Positions 56,564 to 64,000 of a stretch of DNA of 64,000 bases are shown one piece after another (the first letter of the stretch is position 1; each line of letters opens with the position of its first letter). Both the position numbers and the translations under genes were made by a program. The stretch comes from Paracoccus gahaiensis (GTDB lineage: Bacteria > Pseudomonadota > Alphaproteobacteria > Rhodobacterales > Rhodobacteraceae): the NCBI RefSeq assembly GCF_005048225.1, contig NZ_SUNI01000001.1, positions 124,001-188,000 on the forward strand, read 5' to 3'. The notes below the pieces were generated by a model. The model was not told where the DNA came from, did no database searches, and saw only the letters and a list, made by a program, of their open reading frames with translations.

Positions 56564-56700
56564 TGCGGGCGCCGGCGCGGGCCGTTTCGCGCCGCATGTC
56601 GGATTTCTGTCAAAAACCCCGATGCTGCCCTTGACGGGGGTGCGACCCATGCGTAAACCCCGCCTCACCCCGGCGGGCGATCGTCCGGGGGATGAGTTGG

Positions 56701-56777
56701 GCGGTTGTAGCTCAGTTGGTTAGAGTACCGGCCTGTCACGCCGGGGGTCGCGGGTTCGAGCCCCGTCAACCGCGCCA
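56701..56777 (+). tRNA. tRNA-Asp (anticodon GTC), copy 1
   Basis: 77 nt; acceptor GCGGTTG pairs with CAACCGC, anticodon loop CTGTCAC, T-loop GTTCGAG, encoded CCA. Confidence 0.98.
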
Positions 56778-56805
56778 CAACTCATCATTCGCCCGAAGGA
56801 AATGC

Positions 56806-56882
56806 GCGGTTGTAGCTCAGTTGGTTAGAGTACCGGCCTGTCACGCCGGGGGTCGCGGGTTCGAGCCCCGTCAACCGCGCCA
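56806..56882 (+). tRNA. tRNA-Asp (anticodon GTC), copy 2
   Basis: 77 nt, identical in sequence to copy 1, which ends 28 bases before it. Confidence 0.98.
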
Positions 56883-56974
56883 TTTCCCTTCCCTCCCCCC
56901 TTCGCAGACCTTGGCATTCCCCTGACGGGGGAAAGTCGCTAAGACGGGCTCGATCTTGCGGTTCGGAGGATGTG

Positions 56975-58240
56975 ATGACGGATATGGTTCAGGCCCGGCA
57001 GCTGATTGAGGCCCTTGGCACCGCCGCCCGCGCGGCGGCCACCCAGCTGGCGCAGGCCCCGGCCCCGGTCAAGACGGCGGCCCTGATGGCCGCCGCGCAG
57101 GCCGTCACCGACCAGACCCCCGCGATCCTCGCCGCCAATGCCCGCGATCTGGACATGGCCCGGCAGAAGGGCCTGTCTGGGGCGATGCTGGACCGGCTGG
57201 CCTTGGATGCGGCCCGGATCGAGGCCATCGCGCAGGGCCTGCGCGAGGTGGCCGCACAGCCCGATCCGGTGGGGCAGGTGATCGCCGAATGGGACCGTCC
57301 CTCGGGCATCCATATCCAGCGTGTGCGCACGCCCATCGGGGTGATCGGCGTCATCTATGAAAGCCGCCCCAATGTCACCGCCGATGCGGGCGCGCTGGCG
57401 CTGAAATCCGGCAATGCGGTGATCCTGCGCGGCGGCTCGGAAAGCCTGCAGTCCAGCGCGGCGATCCATGCCTGCATGGTCGAGGGGCTGCGCGCCGCCG
57501 GCCTGCCCGAGACGGCGATCCAGATGGTGCCCAATCGCGACCGCGCCTGCGTCAGCGCGATGTTGGGCGCGCAGGGGCTGATCGACGTGATCATCCCGCG
57601 CGGCGGCAAGGGGCTGGTGGGGCTGGTGCAATCCGAGGCCCGGGTGCCGGTCTTCGCGCATCTGGAAGGGATCTGCCACGTCTATGCCGACGGGGCCGCC
57701 GATCCCGACAAGGCGCGGCGGGTGATCCTGAACGCGAAGACCCGCCGCACGGGCGTCTGCGGGGCGGCGGAATGCCTGCTGATCGACCGCGCCTTCCACG
57801 CCCGCCACGGCGACATCCTGATCCGTGCCCTGCTGGAGGCGGGCGTCGAGGTCCGCGCCGAGGGCGAGCTGGCGCAGATCCCCGGCACCGTGCCCGCCAC
57901 GCCCGAGGATTTCGGTCATGAGTTCCTGGACATGATCATCGCCGCGAAACTGGTGGACGGGGTGGATGGCGCCATCGCCCATATCCGCCGCCACGGCAGC
58001 CAGCACACCGAATCGATCCTGACCGAGGATGACGCCGTGGCCGCGCGGTTCTTCGTGGGCCTCGACAGCGCGATCCTGATGCGCAACGCCTCGACCCAGT
58101 TCGCCGATGGCGGCGAATTCGGCATGGGGGCCGAGATCGGCATCGCCACCGGCAAGATGCACGCGCGCGGCCCGGTGGGGGCCGAGCAGCTGACCAGCTT
58201 CAAGTATCTGGTCACCGGCGACGGCACGATCCGGCCCTAG
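56975..58240 (+). CDS. proA: Gamma-glutamyl phosphate reductase
   Basis: 421 residues. Second step of proline synthesis, an NADPH-dependent aldehyde-dehydrogenase-fold enzyme. Landmarks: [51 protein letters not shown], the catalytic cysteine in [17 protein letters not shown] (near 262) and [25 protein letters not shown] is 4 bases before ATG 56975; the GTG at 56972 is too close. proB is not in the window. Its end overlaps the converging chpT by 4 bp. Confidence 0.97.
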   Translation: MTDMVQARQLIEALGTAARAAATQLAQAPAPVKTAALMAAAQAVTDQTPAILAANARDLDMARQKGLSGAMLDRLALDAARIEAIAQGLREVAAQPDPVGQVIAEWDRPSGIHIQRVRTPIGVIGVIYESRPNVTADAGALALKSGNAVILRGGSESLQSSAAIHACMVEGLRAAGLPETAIQMVPNRDRACVSAMLGAQGLIDVIIPRGGKGLVGLVQSEARVPVFAHLEGICHVYADGAADPDKARRVILNAKTRRTGVCGAAECLLIDRAFHARHGDILIRALLEAGVEVRAEGELAQIPGTVPATPEDFGHEFLDMIIAAKLVDGVDGAIAHIRRHGSQHTESILTEDDAVAARFFVGLDSAILMRNASTQFADGGEFGMGAEIGIATGKMHARGPVGAEQLTSFKYLVTGDGTIRP

Positions 58241-58860
58241 AAGGCGATCTCTTCGCCAGTCATGTCGAAGCTGTGGCGCAACGGGCGGCCCTGCGCCCGG
58301 GCAGCCTCGGCCAGCAGGGGGAAATGCACCTCGGCCGCGGCAGGGCTGCGGGCCATGTCCCCGCCCAGCCAGGCCCAGAGGCAGGGGTCGATCCGGCTGC
58401 GCTCGCAAGCCGCCACCAGCCGCCAGCCCGGCGCAACATGCTGCACGGTCACCCGCCCACCCCAGGGCATGGCGGTTTCCAGACACATCAGCGCCAGCAT
58501 CACCATGCGGATCTGCGGCCGGGCAAAATCGCCCGAGGCGTCCAGCGCGATCTGCAGCCGCCCCTGCGCGGCGATGCCCTTCAGCAGATCCGCCAGTTCC
58601 GCCTGCCCGATGCGCTGATCCTCCGAGGCCGTGCCGAAGGCCATGCGATAGGCCTGGATCCGCGCCCGCGCCGCCGTCACCGCGTCGACGATCAGCCGCA
58701 GTTCGGGCGAGCGCGACAGGCCGGGGAAATCGGGCGACATCTCCAGCAGCTCGACGCCGTTGCCGATGGCCCCCAGAGGCGAGACGAGATCGTGGCACAG
58801 CCGCGATCCCAGCAGGGCCGCCAGATCGCCCGGGGCGATGCGCGTTGTGTCATGTCCCAT
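58237..58860 (-). CDS. chpT: Histidine phosphotransferase ChpT
   Basis: 207 residues. N-terminal [22 protein letters not shown] carries the phosphorylated His at residue 23 within the helical bundle; the C-terminal part is a degenerate ATPase-like domain. ChpT passes phosphate from CckA to CtrA, tying cell-cycle, motility and DNA uptake in Rhodobacterales. The candidate CtrA box upstream of comM in this window fits such a pathway. Confidence 0.92.
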   Translation of the reverse strand: MGHDTTRIAPGDLAALLGSRLCHDLVSPLGAIGNGVELLEMSPDFPGLSRSPELRLIVDAVTAARARIQAYRMAFGTASEDQRIGQAELADLLKGIAAQGRLQIALDASGDFARPQIRMVMLALMCLETAMPWGGRVTVQHVAPGWRLVAACERSRIDPCLWAWLGGDMARSPAAAEVHFPLLAEAARAQGRPLRHSFDMTGEEIAF

Positions 58861-58898
58861 GAGCCGCTACCCTATGTCCGACACACGGAGGCATCGCG

Positions 58899-59078
58899 GT
58901 GAACGAAATCCTGGAACCCGGCATGATCGTGCGCCATCCCGGCGCGCCCGAATGGGGCGAGGGACAGGTCCAGTCCCGCATCGGCGACCGCATCACGGTC
59001 ATGTTTCCCGAGGTCGGCAAGCAGGTGATCGACGGCCGCCGCGTGGCCTTACAGATCCTGCGATTCAACAGCATGTGA
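58899..59078 (+). CDS. DUF3553 small protein
   Basis: 59 residues with a GTG start. ILEPGMIVRHPGAPEWGEGQ, then GDRITVMFPEVGKQVIDG match DUF3553, a small SH3-like fold also found at the end of some UvrD helicases. Divergent from chpT with 38 bp between starts. Function not known. Confidence 0.85.
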   Translation: MNEILEPGMIVRHPGAPEWGEGQVQSRIGDRITVMFPEVGKQVIDGRRVALQILRFNSM

Positions 59079-59204
59079 ACTCCGCATAACATTTGTTCCT
59101 TGATGCAACCTTGGATTGCATGACGCAAGAGGTTCTTGGCGCTGCATGTTGCAATGGGCCCGGGGCTTTTCTAGACAGTGCCCAGTCCTGACCCCCGAGG
59201 CCCC

Positions 59205-59990
59205 GTGACCCGCGCCGACCCCGCCTTCTTCCAGATCCGTCTGGCGACCGATCCGCAGGATCTGCGGGCCGCACAGCGCCTGCGCTATCGGGTCTTCGTC
59301 GAGGAACTGGGCGGCACCGGCCCGCTGGTCGATCACGACGCGCGGCTGGAACGCGACGAGTTCGATCCGGTCGTCGACCATCTGTGCCTGATCGACACCC
59401 GCCGCGATCCGGCGGCGCTGGATCATGTCGTGGGCGTCTATCGCCTGCTGCGCAGCGATGTGGCGGCGCGCTTCGGGCGCTTCTATTGCGACGGCGAATA
59501 CGATCTGGCGCCCCTGCGCGACAGCAGGCGGCCCCTGCTGGAGCTGGGGCGGTCCTGCGTCGATGCCGATCACCGGGGCGGGGCGGCGATGTTCCTGATG
59601 TGGAACGCGCTGGCCGATTACGTGCTGGATCACGGCATCCAGATCCTGTTCGGGGTGGCCAGCTTTCACGGCACCGACGCCTCGCTTCTGGCCCCCTCGC
59701 TGTCCTGGCTGCACCATCATCACCTGGCCCCCGAGGCGCTGCGCCCGCGCGCCCGCGCCCCGGGGTTCCAGACGATGGACCTGATCGCGCCCGAGCGGCT
59801 GGACCGGCGCGAGGCGATGGTCGCCATGCCGGCGCTGATCAAGGCCTATCTGCGGCTTGGCGGACAGGTGGGCCTGGGGGCCTTCACCGACCATGCCTTC
59901 AACACCACCGACGTGTTCCTGCTGATGGACACGGCGGCCATGTCGGCCAAGCACAAGCAGTTCTACGAAAGCCGCTGGCAGCCGTCATGA
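59205..59990 (+). CDS. olsB: Ornithine N-acyltransferase OlsB
   Basis: 261 residues from GTG 59205, which has GAGG 5 bases upstream; GTG 59178 is an in-frame alternative. GNAT-fold: IRLATDPQDLRAAQRLRYRVFVEELGG, VVGVYRLLRS, ELGRSCVDADHRGGAAMFLMW and a conserved SFHGTD in GVASFHGTDASLLAP. It makes lyso-ornithine lipid, a phosphorus-free membrane lipid, from ornithine and acyl-ACP. olsA follows. Confidence 0.93.
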   Translation: MTRADPAFFQIRLATDPQDLRAAQRLRYRVFVEELGGTGPLVDHDARLERDEFDPVVDHLCLIDTRRDPAALDHVVGVYRLLRSDVAARFGRFYCDGEYDLAPLRDSRRPLLELGRSCVDADHRGGAAMFLMWNALADYVLDHGIQILFGVASFHGTDASLLAPSLSWLHHHHLAPEALRPRARAPGFQTMDLIAPERLDRREAMVAMPALIKAYLRLGGQVGLGAFTDHAFNTTDVFLLMDTAAMSAKHKQFYESRWQPS

Positions 59991-60051
59991 GCCCCCGCCG
60001 ATGATGTCGATCCGATGACCCAGATGAGCCCGACCCGATGAGCCTGCCCCG

Positions 60052-60912
60052 ATGAACCCGACCTGGCGCGAGGGCGCGCCGCCGCCGTTGCCTGGGCCGC
60101 AGGGCCTGCGCGAGTGGCAGCGGGTGCTGCGCCGCGCCGTGCCCGCCATTCTGGTCCTGCTGCTGGGCGTGGTGCTGATCCTGCCGCTGCGCGGGGTCGA
60201 GCGGCTGCTTCATGGCCGCCGCCGCCCCTGGACCGGCCCGCATGTGCAGATCGTCTGCCGTCTGGTGCTGGCCTGCCTGGGGATCGGCTGGCGGCGCGAG
60301 GGCGTGCCGCTGCGCGGCCCCGGCGCGGTGGTGGCCAACCATTCCAGCTGGCTGGACATCCTGGTCCTGAACGCGGCGCTGCCGGTCTTCTTCGTCAGCA
60401 AGGCCGAGGTCGCCTCGTGGCCGGGCATCAACATCCTGACCCGCGTGACCGACACGCATTTCGTCACCCGCGATCCGAAACTGGCCCGGGCGCAGGCCGC
60501 CGAATTCGCCGCCCGCCTGCGCGCCGGGCACCGGCTGCTGTTCTTCCCCGAGGGCACCTCGACCGATGGCCGCCGCGTGCTGCCTTTCAAGCCGACGCTG
60601 TTCCAGGGCTTTCTGGATGCGGATCTGCCGGGCGGTCTGGCGATCCAGCCGGTCTCGGCGCTTTATGTGGCGCCGCCGGGCGAGGATGCCCGATTCTACG
60701 GCTGGTGGGCGGACATGTCCCTGGGCCCGCATCTGCTGACCGTCCTTGCGGCAAAGCGACACGGCACTGTGACCGTCCGGCTTCACCCGCCGATTCCTGT
60801 CGCGGGGCATGACCGCAAAAGCCTTTCCGCGTTATGCCACAAGGCGATAATGCTGGATTTTCCAGCCGATGACACATCGAAGCACAGATTGCCTGTCAAC
60901 CCTATATCTTGA
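60052..60912 (+). CDS. olsA: Lyso-ornithine lipid O-acyltransferase OlsA
   Basis: 286 residues. PlsC-type: N-terminal membrane helix (PAILVLLLGVVLILPLRG), catalytic NHSSWLD (NHx4D form, near 96-102) and FPEGTST (near 165). It adds the second acyl chain to the OlsB product. Four CCGATGA copies sit in the 61-bp olsB-olsA spacer, offering several stop/start overlaps. The last 40 bases of the gene carry the first NrdR-type box of the next gene. Confidence 0.92.
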   Translation: MNPTWREGAPPPLPGPQGLREWQRVLRRAVPAILVLLLGVVLILPLRGVERLLHGRRRPWTGPHVQIVCRLVLACLGIGWRREGVPLRGPGAVVANHSSWLDILVLNAALPVFFVSKAEVASWPGINILTRVTDTHFVTRDPKLARAQAAEFAARLRAGHRLLFFPEGTSTDGRRVLPFKPTLFQGFLDADLPGGLAIQPVSALYVAPPGEDARFYGWWADMSLGPHLLTVLAAKRHGTVTVRLHPPIPVAGHDRKSLSALCHKAIMLDFPADDTSKHRLPVNPIS

Positions 60913-60914
60913 CT
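60899..60914 (+). promoter_or_regulatory. Candidate NrdR box 1 upstream of nrdJ
   Basis: ACCCTATATCTTGACT matches 12 of 16 positions of the NrdR consensus ACACWATATATWGTGT, including the CTATAT-T core. It overlaps the olsA stop. Confidence 0.5.
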
Positions 60915-60930
60915 TGATTGGCATGATCTG

Positions 60931-60946
60931 ACGCTATATCTGGTGT
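60931..60946 (+). promoter_or_regulatory. Candidate NrdR box 2 upstream of nrdJ
   Basis: ACGCTATATCTGGTGT matches 13 of 16 consensus positions. It starts 32 bases after box 1, about three helical turns, the spacing typical of paired NrdR boxes. Confidence 0.6.
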
Positions 60947-60979
60947 TAACTCTTGAAAAGCTGCCAAGGAATCTGCGTA

Positions 60980-63244
60980 ATGACCCGCTTTGCTGTCCCT
61001 ATTGCCGAACAGATCTGGAACATGAAGTACCGGATGAAGGATGCCGAGGGGCAGCCCGTCGATGCCTCGGTCGAGGACAGCTGGCGCCGCGTGGCCCGCG
61101 ATCTGGCGCGCGTGGAAAACGACCCCGCGCTGTGGGAAGACCGGTTCTTTGCCGCGCTCGAGGATTTCAAGTACCTGCCCGCCGGCCGCATCCTGGCGGG
61201 CGCGGGGACGGGCCGCTCGGTCACGCTGTTCAACTGCTTCGTCATGGGCACCGTGCCCGACAGCATGGGCGGCATCTTCGACATGCTCAAGGAAGCCGCG
61301 CTGACCATGCAGCAGGGCGGCGGAATCGGCTATGACTTCTCGACCATCCGCCCGCGCGGCGCGGTGGTGAAGGGCGTGGCGGCGGATGCCTCGGGGCCCT
61401 TGTCCTTCATGGATGTCTGGGACGCGATGTGCCGCACGATCATGTCGGCGGGCTCGCGCCGCGGCGCCATGATGGCCACGATGCGCTGCGACCACCCCGA
61501 TGTGGAGCAGTTCATCGAGGCCAAGCAGGACAGCGCCCGGCTGCGCATGTTCAACCTGTCCGTGCTGATCACCGACGATTTCATGGAGGCCGTCCGCGCC
61601 GATGGCCCGTGGGAGCTTAAGTTCGACGGGCGCGTCTATCGCACCGTGCAGGCGCTGGACCTGTGGAACCGGATCATGAAGGCGACCTACGATTTCGCCG
61701 AGCCGGGCGTGATCTTCATCGACCGGATCAACACTGCCAACAACCTGAACTATGTCGAGACCATCGCCGCGACCAACCCCTGCGGCGAGCAGCCCCTGCC
61801 GCCCTATGGCGCCTGCCTTCTCGGCTCGATCAACCTGGCGCGGCTGGTGACGGATCCCTTCACCGATGCGGCGCAGCTGGATCCGCAGGGTCTGGACGAT
61901 CTGGTCCGCACCGCCGTGCGGATGATGGACAACGTCGTCGACGCGTCGAAATTTCCGCTGGAGGCGCAGGCCGAGGAGGCGCGCAACAAGCGCCGCATCG
62001 GTCTGGGCGTCACCGGCCTTGCCGACGCGCTGCTGATGCTGGGCCTGCGCTATGGCGCGGATGATGCGGTCGAGCAGACCCGCGTCTGGATGAAGGCCAT
62101 CGCGCGCTCGGCCTATCTGGCCTCGGTCGATCTGGCCAAGGAAAAGGGCGCCTTCCCGCTGTTCGATGCCGAGAAGTACCTGGCATCCGGTTTCATGTCG
62201 AAGATGGACGAGGACGTGCGCGACGCGATCCGCGAGCATGGCATCCGCAACGCGCTGCTGACCTCGATCGCGCCCACCGGGACGATCAGCCTCTATGCGG
62301 GCAACGTGTCCTCGGGGATCGAGCCGGTCTTCGCCTATGCCTATACCCGCAAGGTCCTGCAGAAGGACGGAAGCCGCACCGAGGAAGAGGTCGTCGATTA
62401 TGCCGTGCAGATGTGGCGCGACCTGAAGGGCGATGCTGAGCTGCCCGCCTATTTCGTGAACGCGCAGACCCTGGCGCCGCGCGACCACGTGGCCATGCAG
62501 GCGGCGGCGCAGGAATGGGTGGACAGCTCGATCTCCAAGACCATCAACTGCCCCGAGGATATCGGCTTCGAGGAATTCAAGGACGTCTACCTGGCCGCGT
62601 GGGATCTGGGCTGCAAGGGCTGCACCACCTATCGTCCGAACGCGGTCACCGGGTCCGTCCTGTCCGTCAGCGAGACGACCGAGAAGGCCCCCGAGGCCGA
62701 CAAGGGCGCCGACGTGGTCTATCTGACCGAGCCGCTGGACCGTCCGGCGGCCCTGGAAGGTGCGACCTACAAGCTGAAATGGCCGGGCAGCGAGCACGCC
62801 ATCTACATCACCATCAACGACATCGTGCAGGGCAACCACCGCCGCCCCTTCGAGATCTTCATCAACTCGAAGAACATGGAGCATTACGCCTGGACGGTGG
62901 CGCTGACGCGCATGGTCTCGGCCGTGTTCCGCCGCGGCGGCGACGTGTCCTTCGTGGTCGAGGAGCTGAAGGCGGTCTTCGATCCGCGCGGCGGGGCCTG
63001 GATGTCGGGGCGCTACGTGCCCTCGATCCTGGCGGCCATCGGCGGCGTCATCGAGCGCCATCTGGTCGAGACGGGCTTCATGGCGGGCGAGGGGCTGGGC
63101 CTGAAATCCGACCCCAAGGCCGAGGTCGTGGCGGTGGGCGAGGCCCCGCGCGGGCCCGCCTGCTCGGCCTGCGGTCAATACGGGATGCGCATGGTCGAGG
63201 GCTGCATGACCTGCCCCAGCTGCGGCCATTCCAAATGCGGATGA
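60980..63244 (+). CDS. nrdJ: Vitamin B12-dependent (class II) ribonucleotide reductase
   Basis: 754 residues. Makes deoxyribonucleotides with adenosylcobalamin as radical source, needing no oxygen. NCFVMGTVPDSMGGIFDML, GGGIGYDFSTIRP, the active-site NPCGEQPLPPYGACLLGS near residue 265, and the C-terminal Cys-rich tail (CSACGQYG ... CPSCGHSKCG) that re-reduces the site and binds zinc. ATG 60980 has AAGGA 9 bases upstream. Regulation by NrdR is suggested by the paired boxes above. Confidence 0.96.
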   Translation: MTRFAVPIAEQIWNMKYRMKDAEGQPVDASVEDSWRRVARDLARVENDPALWEDRFFAALEDFKYLPAGRILAGAGTGRSVTLFNCFVMGTVPDSMGGIFDMLKEAALTMQQGGGIGYDFSTIRPRGAVVKGVAADASGPLSFMDVWDAMCRTIMSAGSRRGAMMATMRCDHPDVEQFIEAKQDSARLRMFNLSVLITDDFMEAVRADGPWELKFDGRVYRTVQALDLWNRIMKATYDFAEPGVIFIDRINTANNLNYVETIAATNPCGEQPLPPYGACLLGSINLARLVTDPFTDAAQLDPQGLDDLVRTAVRMMDNVVDASKFPLEAQAEEARNKRRIGLGVTGLADALLMLGLRYGADDAVEQTRVWMKAIARSAYLASVDLAKEKGAFPLFDAEKYLASGFMSKMDEDVRDAIREHGIRNALLTSIAPTGTISLYAGNVSSGIEPVFAYAYTRKVLQKDGSRTEEEVVDYAVQMWRDLKGDAELPAYFVNAQTLAPRDHVAMQAAAQEWVDSSISKTINCPEDIGFEEFKDVYLAAWDLGCKGCTTYRPNAVTGSVLSVSETTEKAPEADKGADVVYLTEPLDRPAALEGATYKLKWPGSEHAIYITINDIVQGNHRRPFEIFINSKNMEHYAWTVALTRMVSAVFRRGGDVSFVVEELKAVFDPRGGAWMSGRYVPSILAAIGGVIERHLVETGFMAGEGLGLKSDPKAEVVAVGEAPRGPACSACGQYGMRMVEGCMTCPSCGHSKCG

Positions 63245-63275
63245 CCGGCTGACAGGACGCACGGCGCGGCATCGG

Positions 63276-63303
63276 ACGGGCGGGATCTTCGGGTCCCGCC
63301 CGT
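63276..63303 (+). terminator. Hairpin terminator candidate after nrdJ
   Basis: ACGGGCGGGA pairs with TCCCGCCCGT around an 8-base loop, 31 bp after the nrdJ stop. No long U-run, so strength is uncertain. Confidence 0.6.
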
Positions 63304-63439
63304 TCGCATGACACCTTCCCGACGCCGTCCCGCGCCGATGATTCGCGCGATCTTCGCCGCGCGGCGCGAAACCTCTCGTCAGGTTTCGTGGTTAGAGTGT
63401 ATCATCGACAAAAGTGTCTCAGGTGAGGGGGTCTTGGAC

Positions 63440-64000
63440 ATGCAGCCGCCCCAGAGGGAGTCCGGATCGGGCAATGGCACGGAGTGGCTGTCGGTGCTGA
63501 TCGCCGCGCAGCCCTCGCTGATCGCGGGGATGACGCTTGATGCCATGGCCGCAATGCTGGACGAGGCGCAGATCCTGCATCTGCGCCGCCCCCGGCAGGT
63601 CCTGCGCCAGGGAGAGACCGCCCGAAAGGGCTATCTGATCCTTCGCGGGCGGATCGAGGTCAGCTTCATCGACACCGACGGAAACCGGGTGCTGGCGCAT
63701 CTGGCCGGGCCCGGCGAGGCCTTGGGCGAGGTCGAGCAGTTCTCGGGCCGGACCTGCGCGGCCAGTTGCACGACCCTGCCGGAGACGACCGTGATGGTCT
63801 TCGATGCCAATCTGATCCTGCGCCATCTGCCCGCGCCCCTGCTGCTGCGCAATCTGGCGGGCATCTTTCACGACCGGCTGGTCCGCGACACCCGGCAGCG
63901 CTCGGTGGCCCTGTTCTATGCCGCTGAGGACCGGGTCCGTATCCATCTTCTGTCCCTGACCTCGGTCGCGGCGCCCGAGGTCCGCCTCAGCCAGACCGAG
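63440..64000 (+). CDS. Crp/Fnr-family transcription regulator, N-terminal part (runs off right edge)
   Basis: 187 residues are visible, open at the right edge. Residues about 45-130 are a cyclic-nucleotide-binding-like beta-barrel (LRRPRQVLRQGETARKGYLI, GNRVLAHLAGPGEALGEVEQ), then the dimerisation helix. The HTH should lie beyond 64000. The N-terminal cysteine cluster of oxygen-sensing FNR is absent. GAGGGG precedes the ATG. Which signal it reads cannot be said. Confidence 0.85.
   Translation, partial: MQPPQRESGSGNGTEWLSVLIAAQPSLIAGMTLDAMAAMLDEAQILHLRRPRQVLRQGETARKGYLILRGRIEVSFIDTDGNRVLAHLAGPGEALGEVEQFSGRTCAASCTTLPETTVMVFDANLILRHLPAPLLLRNLAGIFHDRLVRDTRQRSVALFYAAEDRVRIHLLSLTSVAAPEVRLSQTE

Overview
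The window is chromosomal DNA from a GC-rich alphaproteobacterium. The best guess is a carotenoid-forming Paracoccus (Rhodobacterales), because it carries the marine-Paracoccus astaxanthin gene order idi-crtW-crtZ-crtY-crtI-crtB with a converging crtE, plus chpT, olsBA, an NDUFS4-type complex I subunit and a SUF operon. Genus assignment is inference from gene content and remembered protein similarity.

Layout. 1-3448: the start of a type I polyketide synthase running off the left edge, a GNAT-like protein, a secreted-type Hint-domain protein and an AT-rich gap. 3449-15361: housekeeping genes (trpS, a rhomboid-like protein lacking its catalytic residues, murJ, glnD, an LpoA-like lipoprotein, rsmI, yraN, gshB, comM). 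A CtrA-type box precedes comM. 15483-23716: a long rightward operon-like run, coaBC, NifS-type desulfurase, sufB, sufC, sufD, two Yip1-like membrane proteins, sufS. 23819-28068: DadA-like oxidoreductase, uvrB, I78 inhibitor, NDUFS4-like subunit. 28254-35050: carotenoid cluster from IPP isomerisation to ketolation and hydroxylation. 35289-35378: tRNA-Ser(GCT).

35365-52828 is an integrated element of about 17.5 kb, bounded by a 14-bp direct repeat formed by the 3' end of tRNA-Ser. It has a P4-type integrase, AlpA, a RepA-like helicase, and a leftward HK97-type set: portal, fused prohead protease/capsid, HNH nuclease, two paralogous tail-tube-like proteins, connector proteins, small and large terminase and a tape measure. 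It shows no lysis genes, no baseplate or receptor-binding genes and no obvious CI-like repressor. This looks like a capsid-forming phage satellite or a trimmed prophage. The large terminase is split by a 1-nt frame break.

53136-64000: ordinary chromosome again: a 50-aa protein, tyrS, anmK, a PRC-barrel periplasmic protein, two identical tRNA-Asp genes, proA, chpT, a DUF3553 protein, olsB-olsA (ornithine lipid synthesis), B12-dependent ribonucleotide reductase nrdJ preceded by two NrdR-type boxes, and the start of a Crp/Fnr regulator at the right edge.
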